A stretch of 64,000 nt of DNA from Halobacterium sp. KA-4. Lineage in GTDB: Archaea; Halobacteriota; Halobacteria; Halobacteriales; Halobacteriaceae. The DNA lies in NCBI RefSeq assembly GCF_021028995.1, contig NZ_JAJJZG010000005.1, forward strand, positions 62,001 through 126,000, in the 5' to 3' direction. Positions 24,190 through 33,400 of the stretch are shown piece after piece. Below the pieces are notes generated by a model that saw nothing but the letters and a program-made list of their open reading frames with translations, did no database searches and was not told the DNA's origin. The position numbers and the translations under genes were made by a program. Positions within the stretch are counted from its first letter, which is position 1. Every line of letters begins with the position of its first letter.

Positions 24190-24324
24190 TTACTGGAGAT
24201 AGGAGGGGTCTTCGGCGTCACAGTTCTGTTCGTGCTGTTCGGCGTCCCCCTGGTCGTCGAACATCAACCCGCACTCTTCGCAGCGGTACCAGAGCATGCC
24301 GTCGCGCTCAGTCTCCTCGACCAT
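24190..24324 (-). CDS. 44-residue C2H2-like zinc finger protein (DUF7128-like)
   Basis: A very short protein: MVEETERDGMLWYRCEECG, then MFDDQGDAEQHEQNC. The ligands Cys-x2-Cys and His-x4-Cys make one zinc finger. Similar 44-46-residue proteins occur across haloarchaea (DUF7128 from memory). Start ATG 24324 begins the conserved part; the longer frame upstream is not conserved-looking. It may bind nucleic acid or protein; unknown. Confidence 0.7.
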   Translation of the reverse strand: MVEETERDGMLWYRCEECGLMFDDQGDAEQHEQNCDAEDPSYLQ

Positions 24325-24431
24325 GCGTGAGTCTCCGTCGCCCGAGTTAAAAACCGTTGCCCCGACCAGACACCCTCCGATACCGGGTGGTTCGCCAGTA
24401 GGCATACGTCCCCTCGCGTCAAATCCGCGGT

Positions 24432-25088
24432 GTGGCAAGCGCTGTCATCTTCGACATGGACGGGGTCATCGTCGACTCAGAGCGGTACTGGGCCGAGGAA
24501 GTCGAGGGCATTCTCGACGAAGCCGGCGTCGGCGACGAGGTCGGACCAGAGGACGTCCTCGGTGCGAACGTCTACGACCAGTACGACTGGCTCGCGGCCA
24601 ACTACGACCCCGAGATATCGAAAGCGGAGTACTTCGAGCTCTACGACGAGCGCGCGGAAACCGTCTACACGGAGAAGTGCGACCTGCTCGACGGTTTCCA
24701 CGACCTCTTGGACGAACTCGACGAGCGTGGCGTGCCGACGGCGGTCTGCACGTCGTCGTTCCCACACTGGATAGAGATGGCCTTCGACACGTTCGACCTC
24801 CACGGGCGCTTCGACGAGGTCGTCAACGCCGCCGACCTCGACGTTCCGGGTAAGCCCGAGCCGGACATATACGAGGCTGCTGCTGACGAAATCGGCGCCT
24901 CCATCGAAGACTGCGTGGTGGTCGAGGATTCCGGGAACGGTGTCGAGTCGGCTGCTCGTGCCGGCGCGCACGTAATCGCGCTCGATACGTCCGTCAACGA
25001 CGACATGGACCTCTCACCCGCGGACGAACTCACGGCGGACGGCCCCGACCTCCGGGAGCGCGTGCTCGCGGCGCTCGACCGCGACTAG
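24432..25088 (+). CDS. HAD superfamily hydrolase, phosphoglucomutase-like branch
   Basis: A 218-residue HAD phosphatase. Motif I is VIFDMDGVIVDSE with nucleophile and acid Asp; motif II is the Thr/Ser in VCTSSFP; motif III Lys in GKPEPDIY and motif IV VVVEDSGNGVESAARAG. A helical cap (C1) lies between motifs I and II. This subfamily contains beta-phosphoglucomutases and sugar-phosphate phosphatases; substrate not predictable. It begins with GTG 24432; no nearby in-frame ATG leaves motif I intact. The stop overlaps the convergent acetyltransferase gene by 4 bases. Confidence 0.85.
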   Translation: MASAVIFDMDGVIVDSERYWAEEVEGILDEAGVGDEVGPEDVLGANVYDQYDWLAANYDPEISKAEYFELYDERAETVYTEKCDLLDGFHDLLDELDERGVPTAVCTSSFPHWIEMAFDTFDLHGRFDEVVNAADLDVPGKPEPDIYEAAADEIGASIEDCVVVEDSGNGVESAARAGAHVIALDTSVNDDMDLSPADELTADGPDLRERVLAALDRD

Positions 25089-25642
25089 GGCCGCAGGCAG
25101 CGCTCGGGGTCGAACGGCAGTCCGAGGTGGTCGAAGACGTCGCGCCACCGACCGACGTCGTTCTCGTCGACGATGCAGGGCGCGTAGCCAGCGTTCAGAT
25201 AGAGCGCGAGCGCCGGATAGCGGTCCGGTTCGACGCCGACGCGCACGCTATCGTAGCCCGCGTCCAGCAGCCGACGAGTGGCCGCAGCGGCGAGCGCGCG
25301 TCCCAGCCCCTCGCGCCGGTGCGCGGGGTCGACGACGAGATACGCCAGCGCGCCGCCGAACGGAAAGCGGTGGTCGCCCGCATTCGGATTGTGGACGGCC
25401 GAACACGTCCCGACGACGGCGTTCGTCGCGCGCTCGACGGCGACGAACGAGCCGTTCGGCAGCACACGGTCGCGGAACGCTTCGACACCGACGTCCCAGC
25501 CGCCCGTTTCGAGCAACCCCTCGATGGCTTCTCGGTCCCGACCGGCTAATTTGCTCGTGCGGAGCGCGTACCCGTCCGGCACGTCGACGTCCGGCGGTCG
25601 CAGGCCGTCCGGCCACAGCAAGTAGCGCGTGTCCTCGCTCAT
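25085..25642 (-). CDS. GNAT family N-acetyltransferase
   Basis: A 185-residue acetyltransferase. The core includes AYLVVDPAHRREGLGRALAA (acetyl-CoA loop HRREGLG at about residue 118) and DSVRVGVEPDRYPALALYLNAGY. The N-terminal part (LWPDGLRPPDVDVPDGYALRT) is family-typical for a haloarchaeal GNAT group. Start ATG 25642 precedes this conserved part; the longer frame is a shadow of the divergent kinase. Substrate unknown. Confidence 0.85.
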   Translation of the reverse strand: MSEDTRYLLWPDGLRPPDVDVPDGYALRTSKLAGRDREAIEGLLETGGWDVGVEAFRDRVLPNGSFVAVERATNAVVGTCSAVHNPNAGDHRFPFGGALAYLVVDPAHRREGLGRALAAAATRRLLDAGYDSVRVGVEPDRYPALALYLNAGYAPCIVDENDVGRWRDVFDHLGLPFDPERCLRP

Positions 25643-25742
25643 GCGCGTGGCTCGGTGCTCGCAGTTGGAACGCGTTGCGGTGTGTGCTCGGGTCGGCGTC
25701 AGAGTAATCCGGATGGTCGCCGTTCGTACTGTCGTAACTGCG

Positions 25743-26804
25743 ATGAGCACGGACATCGAACCAGCGGGGGTTGTCGAGGACGGGTCGTTCTTCCGGACGC
25801 TCGTCGAGCACGGCTCGGACGCCATCATCAGCATCGACGCGGACAGCACGATTCTGTTCGCGAACCGCTCGGTCGAGCGCGTGTTCGGCTACGAGCCCGC
25901 GGAACTCGTCGGCGAGCCGCTCACGACGGTGATGCCCGAACGCTTCCAGGGCGCCCACCACGCTGCCATCGCGGAGTATATCGAAACGGGCGAGCGCACG
26001 CTCGATTGGAACGGCATCGAACTCCCGGGCGAGCACAAGGACGGCCACGAGGTCCAGCTCTCGATCACGTTCGAGGAACACCAGTACGAGGGCAAGCGCG
26101 TGTTCTCCGGCATCATGCGCGACATCACGGACCGCGTGGAGCGCGAGCGCAAGCTCGAACGGCAGAACGAGCAACTGGAGCGTTTCGCGGGCATCCTCAG
26201 CCACGACCTCCGGGACCCGCTGAACACGGCGCGTGCGCAGGTGGCCCTGGCGAAGAACGCCGACGACCCGACGGAGTACCTCGACGAACTCGAACACATC
26301 CACCAGCGCATGGGCGACCTCATCGAGGACGTGCTCACGCTCACAAAACAAGGCCATACCGTCGGAGAGCCCGAACCGGTCTCGCCCGCTACCGTCGCCG
26401 AGGAAGCGTGGCAGACCGTCGGCGGCTCGGCGGCGACGCTACGGGTCGAAGAAGTCGGCGTCGTGCAGGCCGACCGCGAGCGCCTGCTGTCGCTGTTCGA
26501 GAACCTCCTCGGCAACGCTGTACGACACGCTGGGGACGACGTCACCGTCGAAGTCGGCCCGCTGAGTGCCGGTGACGGTTTCTACGTCGCCGACGACGGC
26601 CCTGGCATCCCCGAAGCCGACCGTGCGAACGTCTTCGACTACGGGTTCACGACCGACGACGGCGGCACCGGGTTCGGGCTGAACATCGTCGAGAGCATCG
26701 CAGACGCCCACGGCTGGAAAGTGGACGTGACCGACAGCGAAGCGGGCGGCGCGCGCTTCGAGTTCTCGGGCGTTCGCCGGAGCGAAAACGGCGATACCGA
26801 ATGA
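25743..26804 (+). CDS. soluble PAS histidine kinase
   Basis: A 353-residue cytosolic sensor kinase with no membrane segment. PAS domain at about 15-130 (DAIISIDADSTILFANRSVERVFGYEP, FSGIMRDITDRVERE), phospho-acceptor His in AGILSHDLRDPLNTARAQ near residue 155, ATPase N box LFENLLGNAVRHAG, G1 VADDGPGIP and G2 GTGFGLNIV. Intact. A HalX regulator begins 88 bases downstream, giving a second kinase-HalX pair in this window; unlike the first, this sensor is soluble. Confidence 0.9.
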   Translation: MSTDIEPAGVVEDGSFFRTLVEHGSDAIISIDADSTILFANRSVERVFGYEPAELVGEPLTTVMPERFQGAHHAAIAEYIETGERTLDWNGIELPGEHKDGHEVQLSITFEEHQYEGKRVFSGIMRDITDRVERERKLERQNEQLERFAGILSHDLRDPLNTARAQVALAKNADDPTEYLDELEHIHQRMGDLIEDVLTLTKQGHTVGEPEPVSPATVAEEAWQTVGGSAATLRVEEVGVVQADRERLLSLFENLLGNAVRHAGDDVTVEVGPLSAGDGFYVADDGPGIPEADRANVFDYGFTTDDGGTGFGLNIVESIADAHGWKVDVTDSEAGGARFEFSGVRRSENGDTE

Positions 26805-26892
26805 CTGTTCGGACGCCTGACACCCCTGAGGCGGTGCTTCGCCGGCCTGCCACTACATCCAAGTACCGTCGAACCAAATCAGGTGGCGAGTG

Positions 26893-27483
26893 ATGTCTAC
26901 TGAAAGCGCCGCGGACGGGAGCCTCGACCACGACGCGCCAGTCGTGCTCGTCGTGGACGACGAGGCGAACGTCGCGGAGGCGTACGCGCTCTGGCTCCCC
27001 GACGAGTACGAGGTCCGAACCGCGACGAACGGGGAGCAAGCCCTCGACGCAGCCGACGAGGACGTCGACGTCGTCCTCCTCGACCGCCACATGCCGGACC
27101 TCTCCGGCGACGAAGTACTGGACCGCCTCCGCGAGCGCGGCCTCGACTGCCGGGTGGCAATGGTGACTGCCGTCGACCCGGACTTCGACATCGCGGAGAT
27201 GCCCTTCGACACGTACCTCACCAAACCCGTCGACCAGGAAGAAATCCAGGACACCGTCGAGAACCTCCTCGGGCTATCGTCGTTCGGCGACCAGTCCCGC
27301 CAGTTCTTCGCCGTCTCCCGGAAGATCGCGGCGCTCGAAGACGAGAAGCGCGCGTCCCAACTGGAGGACAGCGACACCTACCAGCAGCTCGTCGAGCGCC
27401 GCGACGAACTCGACAGCGAACTCGACGACGTCGTCGGCGAGATGGACGACGACGACCTCGAAGCCGCGTTCCGCGACCTCTGA
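26893..27483 (+). CDS. HalX-domain response regulator
   Basis: A 196-residue response regulator. Receiver residues: acidic pair in VLVVDDEANVA, phospho-acceptor Asp in VVLLDRHMPDLSG, Thr in VAMVTAVDPDF and Lys in YLTKPVDQE. The C-terminal 75 residues are the helical HalX region (DSDTYQQLVERRDELDSEL). It is paralogous to 1823-2407; the stretch around AMVTAVDPDFD is nearly identical. Two consecutive starts (GTG 26890, ATG 26893) exist; ATG is used. Its stop abuts the convergent helicase gene with no gap. Confidence 0.9.
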   Translation: MSTESAADGSLDHDAPVVLVVDDEANVAEAYALWLPDEYEVRTATNGEQALDAADEDVDVVLLDRHMPDLSGDEVLDRLRERGLDCRVAMVTAVDPDFDIAEMPFDTYLTKPVDQEEIQDTVENLLGLSSFGDQSRQFFAVSRKIAALEDEKRASQLEDSDTYQQLVERRDELDSELDDVVGEMDDDDLEAAFRDL

Positions 27484-30312
27484 CTACCAGAACGCCTTCG
27501 TACGGGCGTACTCCCGTTCGCGTTCGAGGATGTCCCGGTAGAAGTCGGCCTCGTCCTCGCGGTGGCGGTTGATGATGCGGGCGGCGTTCCGCGGGCCGAC
27601 GCCGCGCGCGGACAGCGCGATAATCGCCTTCTTGCCGTGGCTCTGGACGATGCTCGCGTTCCGGAAGACGCGCTCCGTGCGGTCGCGCTGCTCGTCGTCC
27701 TTGTCGTCGGCGCGCACCGCCTTCACCGCGTCGTCGGCCCACGGCGACAGCGCGGCGACGCGCGTCGACCCACAGTGCGGGCACTCGGGCTGGTCGCTGA
27801 CGCGCCGGACTTTCGTCTCGTGCTCCCAGTCCTGGCAGTGCGTGCAGAACAGTTTCACGCGGTCGTCCTGGATGCGGTCCCTAACCGCCTGGACGACGCT
27901 GGCGTCCGCGTTCTCGGGCGTGAGGAGTTCCGACCCCGACGAGCGGCCGCCGACGCCGATGGCCGTTCGTTCGCCCTCGATGGCGACCTCCAGGTCACCC
28001 GACTGAATCGCGTCGAGGACCTCGCTGGTGCGTTCGACGTCGAGGTCGGTGTGGAACACCTCGCGGACTGCCTCGTCGTAGACGGGCGTGTCTTCGAGCG
28101 CGCCCAGCAGCCGCGACAGCCCGACGCCGTCTCTGCCCTTCCAGCGCTTGAGCGCGCCGAACTTCGCGGCGACCTGCGCGAGCGTGAATTTCAGCGTCTC
28201 GGACTGCTTGAGGCTCAACTCCAGCAGCGGCTCGACGTGCTCTGGGTCCGTCTCGTGCAGCAGGTCCACGACGTCGTTCGCGCTGATTCGTGCGGGTACG
28301 TCCAACTCGACGCGGTACGGGCCGACGTCCAGTCCCACCGAAGAGCCGGTGCGCTGGCCGAGTAAGGCCGACAACAACCGGCCCACAGTCTCGTTGGCCT
28401 CGTGGCCGAGCGCCGCGTTCACGACGATAGTCTGGCCCTCTTGCTCGACGACGATGCGGTCGTCGCCCGGCATCGCGTTTCCGCTGTCGACGTGGTACTC
28501 GACCTGTTCGAGCGCCTCGCCCGCGGTGTACTCGTCAGTCGGGTAGCGCGTCGTGAATTCCCGCGCCACCCCGTCGCGGGTCGCGCCAGCGTCGAACTGG
28601 TCGGCCGCGACCTCCCGCATCTCCCCGACCTCCTGAGCGACCTCGTAGGGCACGGGAATCTCCTGGCCCGTCCACGACGGCACCTCCCCGGCGGGGTCCT
28701 CGATGGGGGAGACGTTGACCTCTTCTTCTTCCTCGTCGATGTTCGTGATTCGCCACATCTCCCCACGTTGGACGAACGTCGCGCCGGGTTCAGCAAAATT
28801 CACGACGAAGCGCTCGTCCAGCGTCCCGACCTGCCGACCCCCAGCCATGTCGTAGACGGCGTACGTCTCCTCGTCGGGAATCATCGAGAGGTTCGCGTAG
28901 TAGTACTGCCACGTCCCGCCGGACTTCGAGATGGTGTCGTCGTCCTCGTCGACGTAGACGACGCGGTTGTTGTGCAGTTCCATCGCCACCTCGCGAAACG
29001 TCTCCTCGGCGAGGTCGTGGAACGGGTACGCCCGCGTCACTATCTGGTAGGCGTGGCGCGCGCTCGTCTCTCCGAAGTCCATCACCACGCCGACGATCTG
29101 GTTCGCGACCGTGTCGAGGCTGCCGTGGTGAATCTGCATCGTCTCCACGTCGCCCTCGCCGGCGCGCCGCGCGATGGCCAGCGCCTCGAACGTGTCGTCC
29201 GGGCTGCCCGTAATCACGGTGCCGTGGCTGACCTCGTCGCGGCGGTGACCGGCGCGCCCGACGCGCTGGAGCAGACGCGCGACCTCACGGGGCGAGGAGT
29301 ACTGGACGACGTGGTCGATGCGGCCCACGTCGATGCCGAGTTCCATCGAGGACGTGCAGAGCAAGCCGTCGAGGTCGCCGGCCTTGAATTGGTCCTCGAC
29401 CTCGATGCGGGCTTCCTTCGACAGGGAGCCGTGGTGGACGCCAATGTTGGCGTCTAGTTCCTTGAACCGCGACCCCAGCGCCTCCGCGGTCTGGCGCGTG
29501 TTCACGAAGATTAGCGTAGAGTCGTGCTCGTCGACGATTTCCCGGATGGCGCGGACGTGACTCGCCATCGACGGCGACGTCATCAGTTCGTTGCTCAGGC
29601 GTTCGTCGCTATCGGTGACCTCCGGCTCGCGCACCGAGAACTCGACTTTCGACGTGACATCGACCTCGATAATTTCGCAGCCGCGGCCGCCGGTGAGGAA
29701 CGCACCTACTTCGCTGGGGTCGCCGACCGTCGCCGACAGCCCGATGCGCTGGAAGTCGCCCGCGAGCTCGACGAGGCGTTCCATCCCAATCGAGAGCTGT
29801 GCGCCGCGCTTCGCGCCCGCGAGTTCGTGCACCTCGTCGACGACGACGTGGCGCACGTCCGCGAGGCCGTTCCGGAGCTTCTCCCCCGTAAGCATCGCCT
29901 GCAGCGTCTCCGGGGTCGTCACGAGCACGTCCGGCGGGTCGTCGGCCTGCTTCCCGCGCTGGTACTGCGTCGTATCGCCGTGCCGAACGTCCACGTCAAG
30001 GCCGAGCGTCTCCCCCCACCAGTCGAGGCGCTCGCGCATGTCGCGGTTCAGCGCGCGCAGCGGCGTCACGTACAGCGCCGCGAACCCCTCGGGTGCGCCC
30101 TCCTCGACGATGCTATTGAGGACTGGGAGCATCGCCGTCTCCGTCTTCCCGGTCCCGGTGGGCGCGACGACGAGCCCGTTCCGGCCGTCCGCGAGCGCGG
30201 GAATCGCGCGGCGCTGTGGCTCCGTCGGCGTCGAGAACCCGCGCTCGGAGAGCGCCGCCCGGACCTCGCTGCCGAGGTGGGAGAACGCGTCCATCCCCCG
30301 CGTCTCACTCAT
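27484..30312 (-). CDS. Lhr-type DEAD/DEAH box helicase
   Basis: A 942-residue ATP-dependent helicase of the large-helicase-related family acting on DNA or RNA:DNA. Motif I VVAPTGTGKTETAM, Ia TPLRALN, II VVVDEVHELAG, III LSATVG, VI QRVGRAGHRRDEV; the core covers residues about 20-430. The C-terminal half contains Lhr-core regions and a zinc-ribbon pair CTHC...CPHC near residues 825-845. The last 60 residues (ALSARGVGPRNAARIINR) resemble a helix-hairpin-helix. Start ATG 30312 is next to MSETRGMDAF; an upstream start is possible. Archaeal Lhr proteins join repair and fork restart. Confidence 0.92.
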   Translation of the reverse strand: MSETRGMDAFSHLGSEVRAALSERGFSTPTEPQRRAIPALADGRNGLVVAPTGTGKTETAMLPVLNSIVEEGAPEGFAALYVTPLRALNRDMRERLDWWGETLGLDVDVRHGDTTQYQRGKQADDPPDVLVTTPETLQAMLTGEKLRNGLADVRHVVVDEVHELAGAKRGAQLSIGMERLVELAGDFQRIGLSATVGDPSEVGAFLTGGRGCEIIEVDVTSKVEFSVREPEVTDSDERLSNELMTSPSMASHVRAIREIVDEHDSTLIFVNTRQTAEALGSRFKELDANIGVHHGSLSKEARIEVEDQFKAGDLDGLLCTSSMELGIDVGRIDHVVQYSSPREVARLLQRVGRAGHRRDEVSHGTVITGSPDDTFEALAIARRAGEGDVETMQIHHGSLDTVANQIVGVVMDFGETSARHAYQIVTRAYPFHDLAEETFREVAMELHNNRVVYVDEDDDTISKSGGTWQYYYANLSMIPDEETYAVYDMAGGRQVGTLDERFVVNFAEPGATFVQRGEMWRITNIDEEEEEVNVSPIEDPAGEVPSWTGQEIPVPYEVAQEVGEMREVAADQFDAGATRDGVAREFTTRYPTDEYTAGEALEQVEYHVDSGNAMPGDDRIVVEQEGQTIVVNAALGHEANETVGRLLSALLGQRTGSSVGLDVGPYRVELDVPARISANDVVDLLHETDPEHVEPLLELSLKQSETLKFTLAQVAAKFGALKRWKGRDGVGLSRLLGALEDTPVYDEAVREVFHTDLDVERTSEVLDAIQSGDLEVAIEGERTAIGVGGRSSGSELLTPENADASVVQAVRDRIQDDRVKLFCTHCQDWEHETKVRRVSDQPECPHCGSTRVAALSPWADDAVKAVRADDKDDEQRDRTERVFRNASIVQSHGKKAIIALSARGVGPRNAARIINRHREDEADFYRDILEREREYARTKAFW

Positions 30313-30418
30313 CCTCGAAACGTAGGGCCGCAACCCGAATAAGCACGTTGCCGGGCGAAGTCGCTGCCGCTGTAGGCGGCGCGAACGACAGAAAATAGCG
30401 GTGGCTAGCGGGCGAGTC

Positions 30419-30970
30419 TTACACGCGCGCAGCCGCGGGCTCCGCCTCGGGGTCGGCCTCCACGAGGCGCAGCGTCGCGTCCATGAACGCCGGCAGGTCG
30501 TCGGGCACGCGCGAGGTCACGAGGTTCTCGTCGACGACCACCGGCTCGTCGACGTACTCCGCGCCCGCGTTCTCCACGTCGACCTCCAGCGACCAGTAGC
30601 CGGTCGCGCGCCGCCCCGCCAGAATATCGGCGCTAATCAGGAGTTGCGCGCCGTGGCAGATGGCGGCGATGGGCTTCTCGCGGTCGTCGAACGCCGCGAC
30701 GACGTCCGCGGCCGCCGGCGCCTCCGTGCGGAGCGCTTCCGGGGAGTCGCCGCCCGGCACCACCAGCAGGTCGTACTCTTCGGCGAACCACGATGGCGAC
30801 TCCTCGTCGATGGCGACGTTACCGTCGAACTCGTAGCCGTGCTCGCCGGTCACGCTGTCGCCGTCGGGCGTGGCGACGTCGACGTCCCACCCCGACTCGC
30901 GGAGGCGGTAGAAGGGATAACTGAACTCGCTGTCCTCGAAGCCGTCGGTCACGAGTACGAGCCCCTTCAT
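30419..30970 (-). CDS. DJ-1/PfpI family protein
   Basis: A 183-residue cytosolic protein of the DJ-1/PfpI superfamily (proteases, deglycases, glyoxalases). The nucleophile elbow Cys is in IAAICHGAQLL at about residue 105, and the acidic partner Glu/Asp is in TDGFEDSEFSYP near residue 13. Family-typical length. It follows the phosphoesterase gene by 48 bases on the same strand, but no functional link is evident. Stress or protein-repair role by family knowledge. Confidence 0.9.
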   Translation of the reverse strand: MKGLVLVTDGFEDSEFSYPFYRLRESGWDVDVATPDGDSVTGEHGYEFDGNVAIDEESPSWFAEEYDLLVVPGGDSPEALRTEAPAAADVVAAFDDREKPIAAICHGAQLLISADILAGRRATGYWSLEVDVENAGAEYVDEPVVVDENLVTSRVPDDLPAFMDATLRLVEADPEAEPAAARV

Positions 30971-31018
30971 GGCTCAGTCGAATCTAGACTCGCGGTTCGG
31001 CAAAAATTCTACGGCCGC

Positions 31019-31777
31019 TCAGACGTCGCGATAGCGGCCGAGACGCGTCCCGTCCAGCAAGTAGAGCTCGGCGCCCGGGCACGCCCCGGGGAGGAACGGC
31101 GCGAGGAACTCCTGGCCCTCGACGTTCACCCACGTCCCCCCGGAGAGGTCGTTGAACGCCGGGAACACCGCGAGGTCCCCGTGCACGTCCAAGTCTTCGC
31201 CGTGGTACTCCTCGAACGGCGCGGCGTCGAGCGGCCCGCGTAGCCACGCGCGCTCGACCCGCGTCCCGCCGACCTCGTCCTCCAACCGGACCGTCGGGTG
31301 CTCGTGGCCGACACAGACTGTCTCCGCTTCCAGCACTTCGGGCGCGGGCCACGTGTGGCCGTGCGCGAATCCAACGTCACCGAAGCGCGCACCCTCCGGG
31401 GGTGTCGCGTCGAGGTCGAACTCGTCGGCGAGTCCGCCGTCGTGGTTCCCCACGACCAGCGTCACCGGGACGTCGAGCGCGTCGAACAACGCTTCGAGTT
31501 CGTCGTGTTCGGCACCCTCCGGCGTGCCGATGGCGTGCCCGAGGTCGCCGAGGAAGACGACGCGGTCCGGCCGCGTCTCGCTCACGAGGTCGAGCACGCG
31601 CTCGCGGCGCTGCTCGGCGCGGCTCTGGACTTCCAGCCCCTCGCGGCGCAACGAGCGCTCGATGCCCGCGTGGTAGTCCGCAACGACGAGCGCGCGCTCG
31701 CTAGTCGCATTCCCGTCGCGACTTCCGATGTCGGCGACCGCAGCGGGTTCGCCCAGGACCGGCTCCACCAGCGCCAT
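31019..31777 (-). CDS. calcineurin-like metallophosphoesterase
   Basis: A 252-residue phosphoesterase. Metal ligands: Asp and His in VVADYHAGIE, Asp in VFLGDLGHAIG, Asn-His in VVGNHDGGL and GHTW/GHEHPTV. All five motifs are present. Similar archaeal proteins (TIGR00024, SbcD-related) accompany RPA genes. Its ATG directly follows the stop of the RPA-associated protein (TAGATG), so the three genes form one operon with a likely role in DNA maintenance. The substrate is unknown. Confidence 0.88.
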   Translation of the reverse strand: MALVEPVLGEPAAVADIGSRDGNATSERALVVADYHAGIERSLRREGLEVQSRAEQRRERVLDLVSETRPDRVVFLGDLGHAIGTPEGAEHDELEALFDALDVPVTLVVGNHDGGLADEFDLDATPPEGARFGDVGFAHGHTWPAPEVLEAETVCVGHEHPTVRLEDEVGGTRVERAWLRGPLDAAPFEEYHGEDLDVHGDLAVFPAFNDLSGGTWVNVEGQEFLAPFLPGACPGAELYLLDGTRLGRYRDV

Positions 31778-33400
31778 CTAGATGGCTTTCAGGTGGTCGT
31801 CGCCGGACTCGTAGCAGCGCCCGCTCATCAGCGCTTCCTGGATGGCGTCCTCGATTTCGCCCTCGTCGGCGTCCCGCTCGTCGGCCGCCGTCGCGACGAC
31901 ATTCTCGCGGAGCGCGCCGTCGCCGTCGTCGAGTTCGTCCATCAGCTCCACGACGTAGTCTTCGAGGTCGAGGCCCATCTCTCCAGCTTCGGAGTCCTCG
32001 CTGTCGGACTCGGGCTCGTCGTACTCGTCCTCGGTGGAGTCGTCGAGGTCGTCAGCACCCTCGTCTTGGGCGTCGTCGAACGCCTCGTCGTCAGCGTCGA
32101 AGTCACCGAGGTCGCCCTCGTCGGCGGCTTCCTCGGTTGCTTCGTCCTCGCCCACTTCCTCGTCGGATTCCGGGACGTCGATGTCCGACTCGCCGGCGTC
32201 CGGAACTTCACTCCCCGTCGAGAAGCCGACGTCGTAGTTCTCCTTGACTTCCTCGCGCTCCTCCTCGGAGAGTTCGTACATCTCACCGTCCGCAGCTGCG
32301 TCGCCCTCCTCGGGCGCGGCTTCCGCAGCGACTTCGTCGGGCTCGGGCGTCTCGGCGGCTGGACCGGTCGCCGACGTCGGTTCCGACTCCGGCTCTGCCT
32401 CCGATTCGCTCGCTTCGACGTTCTCCTCGCCTTCCGGTTCGGCAGCCGACTCGGATTCGGCTTCCGGCTCGGGTGCTTCCTCGGTCTCGCTGACCGCGGG
32501 CGCAGTCTCGACTTCCGTCTCCTCGTCGCCCTCGCCGAAGTCCGCGTCTACCGTCCCCGATTCGGGCGATTCGTCGCTCTCGGCGGCTTCGGATTCCGTG
32601 GGTTCGGCGGGTTCAGTTTCAGTCGTCTCGGCTTCCTGCTCGTCCACGTCGGCCGATTCACTGTCGATATCGAGGTCGGCTGCGAAGCGCAGGTCGGCGT
32701 CGCCCTCGTCGCTCGGGGAGAGCGTGAGGTCGCCGACTTCGTCGCGTTCGCCGGCGACCACGCGCGCCGCGTCCAGGGAGAGCGTGCGAATTGCGTCGAG
32801 GTACGCTGGCGTCGTACCGTAGTGGTCGAGCGCCAGCGGAATGCCCGCCGCGAGCCCGTGCTGGACGCCCGCGGCTTCCAGAATCTCGCGGAGGTTGTCG
32901 CCGCGCTCGACGCGCTCGTGGGCGGCTGCCATCGTCGCTACGCGGTCGACGGTCTGCTCGGCCGTCGAGACGACCCAGCGGTCGCGGGTCTCCGCGTCGA
33001 CCTCGCTCACTTCCTCCGGGCGGATGGACGTGTAGATGACGTCCGCGTCCTCCGGCTGGAAGGTCCGGGCCTTCCCCGTCACCGCGACGAACGACGGCGT
33101 GTCTGCAGATTCGAGAGCAGCCAGCGCCTCGGGCTGGTACTGCCCAGCGTAGACGACGAACGCGCCCGTCGGGTCGACAACCCGTGCGCGCACCACGTCG
33201 TCGCTGACCTGCTCGACTTCGGTGAGCACGCCCACGACGAACACGCGGTTGACGCGCGCGCCGGTCGGCGTCACGACGTAGTTCGGGGCGCGTTCCTCGT
33301 CGCTCTCGGCGTACGAGTAGTTCGCGTCGTCGAATTCCGCGGCGAACAGTCGGTAGGCGACCTCGCGGCGGTTGACCTCCTCGTCCTCGGAGGAACTCAT
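31778..33400 (-). CDS. RPA-associated protein with long acidic linker
   Basis: A 540-residue partner of haloarchaeal RPA (COG3390 family). The N-terminal 200 residues carry an OB-like domain (NRVFVVGVLTEVEQVSDDVVRARVVDP, GAFVVYAGQYQPEALAALES). Residues about 220-430 are low-complexity Glu/Asp/Ser/Ala, followed by a C-terminal conserved domain (LDLEDYVVELMDELDDGDGA, IQEALMSGRCYESGDDHLKAI). Start ATG 33400 overlaps the RPA stop as ATGA. It is translationally coupled on both sides; in Haloferax such proteins bind RPA and DNA. Confidence 0.9.
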   Translation of the reverse strand: MSSSEDEEVNRREVAYRLFAAEFDDANYSYAESDEERAPNYVVTPTGARVNRVFVVGVLTEVEQVSDDVVRARVVDPTGAFVVYAGQYQPEALAALESADTPSFVAVTGKARTFQPEDADVIYTSIRPEEVSEVDAETRDRWVVSTAEQTVDRVATMAAAHERVERGDNLREILEAAGVQHGLAAGIPLALDHYGTTPAYLDAIRTLSLDAARVVAGERDEVGDLTLSPSDEGDADLRFAADLDIDSESADVDEQEAETTETEPAEPTESEAAESDESPESGTVDADFGEGDEETEVETAPAVSETEEAPEPEAESESAAEPEGEENVEASESEAEPESEPTSATGPAAETPEPDEVAAEAAPEEGDAAADGEMYELSEEEREEVKENYDVGFSTGSEVPDAGESDIDVPESDEEVGEDEATEEAADEGDLGDFDADDEAFDDAQDEGADDLDDSTEDEYDEPESDSEDSEAGEMGLDLEDYVVELMDELDDGDGALRENVVATAADERDADEGEIEDAIQEALMSGRCYESGDDHLKAI

